NCBI GenBank assembly: GCA_002732845.1
Contig: NVSZ01000027.1
Coordinates: 17,153 to 22,968 of the forward strand
Length of the DNA stretch: 5,816 nucleotides
Source of the DNA: Rhodospirillaceae bacterium
GTDB lineage: Bacteria; Pseudomonadota; Alphaproteobacteria; Rhodospirillales; Magnetovibrionaceae
Reading direction: 5' to 3'
Part shown: piece by piece, positions 1 through 5,816 of the stretch
Numbering within the stretch: the stretch's first letter is position 1
Layout of the letters: the number at the start of each line of letters is the position of its first letter
Made by a program: the position numbers and the translations under genes
The notes under the pieces: generated by a model
Told to the model about the DNA's origin: nothing
What the model saw: the letters and a program-made list of their open reading frames with translations, nothing else
Databases searched by the model: none

Positions 1-315
1 TCCACCCGTCCATGGAAAATAATGTAACATTCCATAGGTTATTTGCCGGGTCTGAAGATCGGCAATCATAACCGCCCGCTCCGGACAATTATGAGCTCGA
101 CACGCTGCCCCGACAAAATAAGCTCCAAAATCTTGGGCCAACGACCATTGATGACGATAGTTCCTGCTGGCATCACTTCGCAAACAATCAAAGAAAATCT
201 CGTCAACTTCTTTAAGGCTGTACGTGCTGTAATCCGTTCGATCAATCTCAGCCGCCTCCGCCCCAAAAAAAGGCAGAACCATGACCAATCCCAAAACAAA
301 AATAAAACTTCGCAT
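1..315 (-). CDS. Uncharacterised exported protein, N-terminal part (cut by left edge)
   Basis: An open frame of exactly 105 codons runs from an ATG at 313-315 to the left edge without a stop. The first 22 residues look like a Sec signal peptide: MR, then a hydrophobic stretch (FIFVLGLVMVLPFF), then a small-residue cleavage region (GAEA-AEID), so the mature protein probably starts near residue 21-23 and acts in the periplasm or outside the cell. The mature part visible is about 83 residues, acidic at first (EIDRTDYSTY), with three cysteines (about residues 44, 72 and 77) that could form a disulfide after export. I recognise no domain and propose no function. A second in-frame ATG at codon 12 would destroy the signal peptide, so the first is preferred, although no strong ribosome binding site precedes it. 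It lies on the same strand as ilvC but beyond a strong terminator, so it probably has its own promoter. Confidence 0.7.
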   Translation of the reverse strand, partial: MRSFIFVLGLVMVLPFFGAEAAEIDRTDYSTYSLKEVDEIFFDCLRSDASRNYRHQWSLAQDFGAYFVGAACRAHNCPERAVMIADLQTRQITYGMLHYFPWTGG

Positions 316-316
316 A

Positions 317-342
317 CGTGCAGACTACACTCAATTTGCACG
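317..342. repeat. Inverted repeat upstream of the exported-protein gene
   Basis: CGTGCA (317-322) and its exact reverse complement TGCACG (337-342) are separated by 14 bases, and the inner arm ends one base before the ATG at 315. It could be an operator half-site pair or a weak leader hairpin. Six-base arms are short enough to arise by chance, so the call is weak. A poor promoter match on the minus strand (TTGTCC, 17 bases, TAGTCT) overlaps the same stretch. Confidence 0.2.
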
Positions 343-353
343 CTGGACAAAAC

Positions 354-385
354 AAAAGGGCGGAATCATTTGGCTCCGCCCTTTT
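354..385 (-). terminator. Intrinsic terminator of the ilv unit
   Basis: On the minus strand AAAAGGGCGGA and TCCGCCCTTTT form a perfect 11-base-pair stem around a 10-base loop, followed by a T-rich run (TTTTGTTTT). It lies 23 bases past the ilvC stop codon, the expected place for a Rho-independent terminator. The arms are A-rich on one side and T-rich on the other, and the plus strand also ends in TTTTTATTT, so the structure could work in both directions, although no plus-strand gene is seen approaching it. Confidence 0.88.
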
Positions 386-408
386 TATTTCGTCGTTTAA
401 AAAGAAGC

Positions 409-1501
<1,093 letters not shown>

Positions 1502-1515
1502 TTAAAAATTCGAAA

Positions 1516-2076
1516 TCAGTCGTCTTGTCCGTCCAGACCCTTTGGTCCACGGGCAATCGCCACAACGCCCGTGCGACATAAGTCCACGAGGCCTAATGGC
1601 TTCATCAATTCAATAAAGGCATCGAGTTTGTTGGAGTTCCCAACAATTTCAAAAACAAAGCTTTCATGGGTGGAGTCCACCGCACGCGCCCGAAAAATTT
1701 CGGCAATGCGCAAAGATTCGACCCGCTTTTCCCCCGTTGCAACCACTTTAACCATAGCCAGTTCCCGTTCAACCGAAGGACCTTCCATGGTCAAATCCGA
1801 AACGCTGTGGATCGGCACAAGGCGATTCAACTGGGCTTTGATCTGTTCGATAATCATGCCTGTTCCAGAGGTCACTATGGTGATCCGGGACAATCCTTGA
1901 CGGTGACGCGTTTCCGCAACCGTCAAGCTTTCGATGTTGTAACCCCGACCGGTAAATAAGCCAACCACGCGGGCCAAAGCCCCCGGTTCGTTGTCCACCA
2001 AAACGGAAATGGTGTGCTTTTTATCCTCTTCGGTATAAGGGTTTTGAGCGTAAACGCCGTCACTTAAGTCTTTCAT
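1516..2076 (-). CDS. ilvN: Acetolactate synthase small (regulatory) subunit
   Basis: This is the regulatory partner of IlvB: it raises catalytic activity and carries the feedback site for valine or related amino acids. The 186-residue product has a 20-residue polar N-terminal extension, an ACT domain (about 21-95; DNEPGALARVVGLF then RGYNIESLTV) and the C-terminal small-subunit domain (about 97-176; VEREL at 102-106, GNSNKLDAF at 146-154, RTGVVAIARG at 168-177). N29, G32 and N47 align with residues that, in the well-studied E. coli IlvH, affect valine binding, so feedback inhibition is expected. The product is about 20 residues longer than E. coli IlvH, entirely because of the N-terminal extension. 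The start is well fixed: AAGGAGG lies 7 bases upstream and overlaps the ilvB stop codon, with only 12 bases between the genes. The paralogue name ilvH would be equally valid. Confidence 0.95.
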   Translation of the reverse strand: MKDLSDGVYAQNPYTEEDKKHTISVLVDNEPGALARVVGLFTGRGYNIESLTVAETRHRQGLSRITIVTSGTGMIIEQIKAQLNRLVPIHSVSDLTMEGPSVERELAMVKVVATGEKRVESLRIAEIFRARAVDSTHESFVFEIVGNSNKLDAFIELMKPLGLVDLCRTGVVAIARGPKGLDGQDD

Positions 2077-2083
2077 GTTCAGC

Positions 2084-2090
2084 CCTCCTT
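2084..2090 (-). promoter_or_regulatory. Ribosome binding site of ilvN, overlapping the ilvB stop
   Basis: AAGGAGG on the minus strand is a near-perfect Shine-Dalgarno sequence 7 bases before the ilvN ATG. Its first two bases are the last two of the ilvB TAA stop codon. Ribosomes finishing ilvB would clear or re-engage this site, which suggests coupled synthesis of the two subunits. Confidence 0.85.
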
Positions 2091-3852
2091 AAACCAGAAC
2101 CATGCCGTCTTCGGCAATGGCACCTTCGGTTTTTACATCTGTACCAAAAATCATTTCATTGTGTGCCGCACCCGATGGAATCATCGGATAGCAGTTTTCT
2201 TCTGGGGTGACCGCAACATCCAAAATGACCGAGTTATCGGTTTCAATCATTTCTATGATGGCCGCGTCCAAATCTGCTGGATCGGTTACGCGCATGCCAT
2301 GCAAACCAAAGCTTTCGGCCAGTTTGATGAAGTCCGGCATGCCATCCATATAGCTTTCGGAATAGCGTTTACCGTGCAACAATTCCTGCCACTGGCGAAC
2401 CATGCCCATGTATTGGTTGTTCAAGATAAAGACCTTTACCGGCAAGCCGTACTGGGCAATCGTGCCCAGCTCTTGAATATTCATCAAGATCGAAGCTTCA
2501 CCCGCAATGTCGATCACCAACGCATCGGGGTGCGCGACTTGTGCGCCCAAAGCAGCCGGCAAACCATAGCCCATGGTGCCCAATCCACCGGACGTCATCC
2601 AATGATTGGGGCTTTCAAATTTCATGTGCTGAGCCGCCCACATTTGGTGCTGACCAACTTCGGTGGTGATGTAAACGTCTTTGCGATCTTGGGTTAACGC
2701 TTGCAAGCGTTGAACGGCCAGTTGCGGCTTGATGATTTTTGAATCTGGTTTATAGGCCAAGCATTCTTTTTCACGCCAAACGGCAATTTGCTTCCACCAC
2801 TGGGCCAAGCCTTTTTCGTCAACCTTGGCTTGGCTGGCTTTCCAGATTTTCATCATGTCTTCCATCACGTGACCAACGTCACCGATGATGGGCAAATCGA
2901 CCATGACACTTTTGTTGATAGAGCTGAGATCAATATCAATATGGATTTTTTTCGAATTGGGGCTGAACGCGTCCAAACGTCCGGTGATGCGATCATCAAA
3001 CCGGGCGCCAACGCACAGCATCACGTCGCAATCGTGCATGGCGAGGTTGGCTTCGTATGTGCCGTGCATGCCCAACATACCCAAAAATTGCTCATCAGAT
3101 CCCGGATACGCGCCCAAGCCCATCAACGTCAACGTGATCGGAAAGCCCGTCATTTGTGTGAACTGCGTTAATAATTTGCACGCTGCTGGGCCAGAGTTAA
3201 TGACGCCGCCGCCCGCATAAATGATCGGCTTTTTTGCTTTGGACAGCATCTTGACGGCTTCGGCTATCGACGCTGTATCGCCCTTGACCTGTGGGTTATA
3301 GCTTTTGTGTTTGACCTTGGTGGGGGGCGTATACTCGCCTAGCCCCATCAAAATATCCTTCGGTAAATCGACAACCACCGGACCGGGACGCCCCGATCGA
3401 GCCACATAAAAAGCTTCGTGCATAATGCGCGGCAGGTCAGCAATGTCTTTGACCAAATAATTGTGTTTGGTGCACGGACGCGTGATGCCCGTTGTATCGG
3501 CTTCTTGAAACGCATCGTTGCCAATCAAATGGGTCGGCACCTGACCGCACAAGCACACCAAAGGAATGGAATCCAACATGGCGTCCAACAAACCCGTTAC
3601 GGCATTGGTCGCACCGGGACCAGATGTCACCAGCGCACAGCCCACCTTTCCGGTAGAGCGGGCATAGCCTTCGGCGGCGTGTAAAGCTCCACCTTCTTGG
3701 CGCACCAAGACATGACGCAATTTGTTTTGCTTAAAAATTTCGTCATAAATCGGAAGCACGGCTCCACCGGGGTAGCCGAACACGACTTCAACGTCTTGAT
3801 CTTGCAAGGCTTTTATGACGATTTCGGAGCCGTTTAATTGTTTTGTTGGCAT
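2089..3852 (-). CDS. ilvB: Acetolactate synthase large (catalytic) subunit
   Basis: This ThDP-, FAD- and Mg2+-dependent enzyme condenses two pyruvates to acetolactate (valine, leucine), or pyruvate with 2-oxobutyrate to acetohydroxybutyrate (isoleucine). The 587-residue product has the family's three-domain layout: N-terminal ThDP-pyrimidine domain (about 5-170) with GYPGG (26-30) and the catalytic Glu E53 in RQEGGA, then SGPGATN (77-83); central FAD-binding domain (about 195-330) with GARFDDRITG (282-291); and C-terminal ThDP-diphosphate domain (about 380-555) with GEAS (451-454), MNIQEL, LNNQYMGM (477-484) and RQWQ (486-489, herbicide-site Trp W488). The GEAS motif has Glu452 (codon 2497-2499) where many homologues have the metal-binding Asp of GDGS or GDAS; all else looks intact. 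AGAGGA precedes the ATG by 4 bases. It is the first gene of the ilv unit. The name ilvI would be equally valid. Confidence 0.96.
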   Translation of the reverse strand: MPTKQLNGSEIVIKALQDQDVEVVFGYPGGAVLPIYDEIFKQNKLRHVLVRQEGGALHAAEGYARSTGKVGCALVTSGPGATNAVTGLLDAMLDSIPLVCLCGQVPTHLIGNDAFQEADTTGITRPCTKHNYLVKDIADLPRIMHEAFYVARSGRPGPVVVDLPKDILMGLGEYTPPTKVKHKSYNPQVKGDTASIAEAVKMLSKAKKPIIYAGGGVINSGPAACKLLTQFTQMTGFPITLTLMGLGAYPGSDEQFLGMLGMHGTYEANLAMHDCDVMLCVGARFDDRITGRLDAFSPNSKKIHIDIDLSSINKSVMVDLPIIGDVGHVMEDMMKIWKASQAKVDEKGLAQWWKQIAVWREKECLAYKPDSKIIKPQLAVQRLQALTQDRKDVYITTEVGQHQMWAAQHMKFESPNHWMTSGGLGTMGYGLPAALGAQVAHPDALVIDIAGEASILMNIQELGTIAQYGLPVKVFILNNQYMGMVRQWQELLHGKRYSESYMDGMPDFIKLAESFGLHGMRVTDPADLDAAIIEMIETDNSVILDVAVTPEENCYPMIPSGAAHNEMIFGTDVKTEGAIAEDGMVLV

Positions 3853-3856
3853 GACG

Positions 3857-3862
3857 TCCTCT
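3857..3862 (-). promoter_or_regulatory. Ribosome binding site of ilvB
   Basis: AGAGGA on the minus strand lies 4 bases before the ilvB ATG at 3850-3852 (5 bases from its GAGG core). A small hairpin ends 3 bases upstream of it. Confidence 0.65.
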
Positions 3863-3865
3863 GGT

Positions 3866-3882
3866 GGTGTTTTTCGAACACC
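3866..3882 (-). promoter_or_regulatory. Small leader hairpin next to the ilvB ribosome binding site
   Basis: On the minus strand GGTGTT (3882-3877) and AACACC (3871-3866) form a perfect 6-base-pair stem around the loop CGAAA. It ends three bases before the ribosome binding site of ilvB. It could tune initiation or protect the 5' end of the message, but it has no terminator run and does not cover the ribosome binding site. The structure is clear on paper; a function is not shown. Confidence 0.35.
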
Positions 3883-3915
3883 TTAATAAATCTTTGTTTT
3901 TGAGCAGAGACAGCC

Positions 3916-3931
3916 TTGAAAATGCATTCAA
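3916..3931. repeat. Inverted repeat in the ilvB upstream region
   Basis: TTGAA (3916-3920) and TTCAA (3927-3931) flank AATGCA, and an 8-base palindrome AATGCATT (3921-3928) overlaps it. The A/T-rich dyad sits about 65-80 bases before the ilvB ATG, where a regulator could bind. It does not clearly match an operator I know, including the Lrp consensus, and the arms are short. Confidence 0.25.
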
Positions 3932-3950
3932 ATTTGCCCCTAACGCAACA

Positions 3951-3973
3951 GGACCGCCCCCTGAGGGCGGACC
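3951..3973 (-). terminator. GC-rich hairpin after miaA, possible terminator
   Basis: CCGCCC (3954-3959) and GGGCGG (3965-3970) form a 6-base-pair stem around a 5-base loop, extended beyond one mismatch by GG/CC. It lies 22-44 bases past the miaA stop on the minus strand. Neither strand shows a T run directly after it, so it is not a classical intrinsic terminator. It may be a weak or Rho-assisted end, a 3' stabiliser of the miaA message, or part of the ilvB leader. Confidence 0.35.
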
Positions 3974-3995
3974 CGATGGAAGGGAAACTAGACGT

Positions 3996-4970
3996 TCACG
4001 TTGCCCCGGTCAACAAAAACTCGTGAATAAATGAAAAGATTTTATCACTAAACCTTTTCGAATATTGCGCGTCGAGGCGATAGCTGCCTTCAATTTGGTT
4101 GCGAACCCAAGTGAGTTGCCTTTTTGCATAATTTCGGCTGAGCTTTTGCGATTTCTGGATGGCTTCCTCTAAGCTTATTTCGTCCGCCAAATACGCCAAC
4201 AATTGTGGCACGCCCAGGGCTTTCATCAGAGGTAAATCCGAGCTTAAGTCTAATTTTTTCAGGGCCTTAACTTCATCCAAGCCACCGCCTTGAACCATCC
4301 GCTCGAAACGCGCGTCAATGGCGGCGTAGAGTTCTTCTCTCGGCGGTGTGATGGCGATGGTGGAAAACTGCACATCGGGCAAGGGTTTAATGCGCGGTTC
4401 GTCCTGCCAGCTTGAAAACGTTCGCCCGGTAAAAATTGTCACCTCCCACGCGCGCAACAGGCGTTGCGTATCGCCAATGGGCAGACGTTCGGCGGTCAGC
4501 GAATCCAAACACCCAAGCTCTTCATGAAAGGCTTCGGCGCCTAATTCTTTGTGCCGCGCCGTGGATTGGGTGCGCACATGGGCGGGAATGGCCGGGATGG
4601 GGGACAAACCTTCGGTCAGGCTTTGTAAATACATGCCGGTGCCCCCGACCAAAATCGGCAAACGCCCTTGTTTCAAAGCATTTTGGACTTCAACCACGGC
4701 CATATCCACCCAATGCCCAGCCGAACAAATTTGATGACCTTCCATCGTGCCAAACAGCCGATGAGGCACCCTTTTTTCATCTTCAACCGAGGGCCTTGCT
4801 GATAAAACACACAATTCTTTGTAGACCTGTTGGGAATCAGCGTTTATCACGGTGCCACCGAAGTGTTCTGCCACATCCATGGCCAGTGCCGATTTGCCAC
4901 ATGCAGTCGGACCAGCAATGATAATGGCCTTGAACCCTTCTCCACTTTTTTCTTGGTCTTGTGTTGGCAT
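3996..4970 (-). CDS. miaA: tRNA dimethylallyltransferase
   Basis: MiaA transfers a dimethylallyl group from dimethylallyl diphosphate to N6 of adenosine 37, next to the anticodon of tRNAs reading codons that start with U; MiaB usually completes the modification. The 324-residue product has the family length. Motifs in order: P-loop GPTACGKS (20-27), DSQQVY (45-50), ARPS (58-61), VGGTGMYLQSL (108-118), DTQRLLRAWEV (167-177, matching the family's R..RALEV), SSWQ (186-189) and RQLTWVR (284-290), the usual C-terminal signature. All expected core motifs are present. The open frame continues 48 codons upstream, but that part is antisense to serB and has no family resemblance; starting at 4970 puts the P-loop at residue 20, as usual. 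The upstream signal is weak (AGTGAG, 10 bases before the ATG). This ATG shares two bases with the serB ATG on the other strand. Confidence 0.96.
   Translation of the reverse strand: MPTQDQEKSGEGFKAIIIAGPTACGKSALAMDVAEHFGGTVINADSQQVYKELCVLSARPSVEDEKRVPHRLFGTMEGHQICSAGHWVDMAVVEVQNALKQGRLPILVGGTGMYLQSLTEGLSPIPAIPAHVRTQSTARHKELGAEAFHEELGCLDSLTAERLPIGDTQRLLRAWEVTIFTGRTFSSWQDEPRIKPLPDVQFSTIAITPPREELYAAIDARFERMVQGGGLDEVKALKKLDLSSDLPLMKALGVPQLLAYLADEISLEEAIQKSQKLSRNYAKRQLTWVRNQIEGSYRLDAQYSKRFSDKIFSFIHEFLLTGAT
4894..4925 (+). promoter_or_regulatory. Possible serB promoter inside miaA
   Basis: Because serB starts within the miaA start codon, its promoter must lie inside miaA or further away. GATAAT (4920-4925) matches the sigma-70 -10 box at 5 of 6 bases, and TTGCCA (4894-4899) matches the -35 box at 4 of 6, but their 20-base spacing is longer than the preferred 17. 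A start near 4932 would give a leader of roughly 37 bases. This is a pattern match only. Confidence 0.25.
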
Positions 4971-5816
4971 GGATAACGTACTCACTTTAATTACAAACCG
5001 AACCTTCGGCGCGCTGGACAATAGCATAGTTTCGGATGCCCGCACGGCCTTGCAAGACATCGGCGCAGAAATTGGGGCCGACGATTGGCTGTCTGCAAAT
5101 GAAGCCGTAGACATTCCGTTTCACAATATCAAGCCCAAACTGGCAGAATCCGCTGTGCGCAGCGCTTTGGGTGACGTCAAAATTGATATTATCGCGCAAA
5201 GAACCTATCGCCGCCGCAAAAAGCTGATCATTGCCGATATGGATTCCACCATTGTCACAGGTGAAACCTTGGATGAATTGGCGGACTTTGCCGGGCTAAA
5301 GTCTGAGATTACAGCGATCACCCAGCGCGCCATGCGGGGTGAATTGGACTTTGCAGAAGCCCTGCACGCCCGTGTCAAAATGCTCAAAAACTTAGACGAA
5401 AGCTATTTGGCCAAGACCATGGATGATGTTGAGCTTACGCCCGGCGCAGAGGAACTCATCAAAACCATGCGCGGACACGGAGCCTTCACGGCTCTGATTT
5501 CCGGTGGATTTTCATACTTCACCGATCGTATTCGGGAATCCGTGGGCTTTCACACCTCGCTGGGCAATCATTTGGGCATGGAAAACGGTAAACTGACCGG
5601 AAAAGTCATTCCCCCCATCGTCGGTAAAGAAATCAAACTGGAAATGCTGATCGACATGGCAGAACAGCAAGGCCTGGGCATCACGCAAACCCTTTCTATT
5701 GGTGACGGTGCCAACGATGTGCCGATGTTGACCAAGGCTGGCATGGGCATCGCCTATCATGCTCACCCGGTGGCCCGCGAAGCCGCACGCGCGCGCTTAG
5801 ATCATGCCGACCTCGC
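4969..5816 (+). CDS. serB: Phosphoserine phosphatase, 3' end beyond the window
   Basis: SerB removes phosphate from O-phospho-L-serine, the last step of serine synthesis, in the cytoplasm. The frame is open for 282 codons to the right edge. An N-terminal domain of about 80 residues (MDNVLTLITN onwards) precedes a HAD-family phosphatase domain with all motifs: motif I DMDST (90-94; nucleophile D90, acid/base D92), the substrate-side MRGELDF (122-128), motif II SGG (178-180), motif III Lys about K223 (GKEIKLEML) and motif IV GDGANDVPML (245-254; D246, D250). Only the extreme C-terminus is missing, so the gene is nearly complete here. In-frame ATGs at 4918 and 4924 would add 15-17 residues without family resemblance; MDNVLTL is the usual kind of SerB start. 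No Shine-Dalgarno sequence precedes it: the upstream bases are pyrimidine-rich (CTTTTTTCTTGG). Confidence 0.95.
   Translation, partial: MDNVLTLITNRTFGALDNSIVSDARTALQDIGAEIGADDWLSANEAVDIPFHNIKPKLAESAVRSALGDVKIDIIAQRTYRRRKKLIIADMDSTIVTGETLDELADFAGLKSEITAITQRAMRGELDFAEALHARVKMLKNLDESYLAKTMDDVELTPGAEELIKTMRGHGAFTALISGGFSYFTDRIRESVGFHTSLGNHLGMENGKLTGKVIPPIVGKEIKLEMLIDMAEQQGLGITQTLSIGDGANDVPMLTKAGMGIAYHAHPVAREAARARLDHADL

Noticed and set aside
66..350. Minus-strand frame overlapping the exported-protein gene in another register
   Set aside because: It is offset from the frame with a clean signal peptide and its residue composition looks like out-of-frame translation.
3887..3931. Possible ilv leader peptide on the minus strand (MHFQGCLCSKTKIY, ending in TAA)
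   Set aside because: It has only one Leu and one Ile codon, no ribosome binding site, and no terminator with a T run after it, so it does not fit attenuation.
4436..4921. 161-codon plus-strand frame inside miaA
   Set aside because: It is antisense to conserved MiaA motifs and its product looks like out-of-frame translation without a recognisable domain.
4971..5114. Upstream extension of the miaA frame by 48 codons
   Set aside because: The extension is antisense to the conserved start of serB and lacks MiaA features; starting at 4970 puts the P-loop at residue 20, as expected.
4987..5766. Several minus-strand frames opposite serB
   Set aside because: They are shadows of serB, which shows all HAD phosphatase motifs on the plus strand.

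Overview
The window holds ordinary core metabolism from a proteobacterium, most likely an alphaproteobacterium of the Rhodospirillales type. That placement is an inference from protein flavour and gene order (serB diverging from miaA, followed by ilvB-ilvN-ilvC), not from a database search. Base composition looks close to balanced, with no abrupt change that would suggest a recent insertion. I see no tRNA, rRNA, CRISPR array, insertion sequence or phage gene.

Layout from left to right: (1) 1-315, minus strand, the first 105 codons of an unrecognised protein with a signal peptide, cut by the left edge. (2) 354-385, a strong hairpin terminator after ilvC. (3) 409-1428, minus, ilvC, class I ketol-acid reductoisomerase. 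(4) 1429-1515, an 87-base spacer with two sets of short direct repeats and the ilvC ribosome binding site. (5) 1516-2076, minus, ilvN, acetolactate synthase regulatory subunit. (6) 2089-3852, minus, ilvB, acetolactate synthase catalytic subunit. (7) 3853-3995, a spacer with two small hairpins, probably where miaA transcription ends and ilv transcription begins. (8) 3996-4970, minus, miaA, tRNA dimethylallyltransferase. (9) 4969 to the right edge, plus, serB, phosphoserine phosphatase, cut by the window end.

The ilvB-ilvN-ilvC group forms a compact unit for the first two shared steps of valine, leucine and isoleucine synthesis. IlvB and IlvN together make acetolactate or acetohydroxybutyrate, and IlvC isomerises and reduces these products. 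The ilvN ribosome binding site overlaps the ilvB stop codon, which suggests translational coupling of the two subunits. MiaA (tRNA A37 prenylation) and SerB (last step of serine synthesis) have no direct biochemical link to the ilv genes.

I did not find a new biological system. The points most worth a second look are the head-to-head miaA/serB start codons sharing one CATG, a Glu in place of the usual metal-binding Asp in the ThDP motif of IlvB, the tandem repeats in the ilvC leader, and the unidentified exported protein at the left edge.
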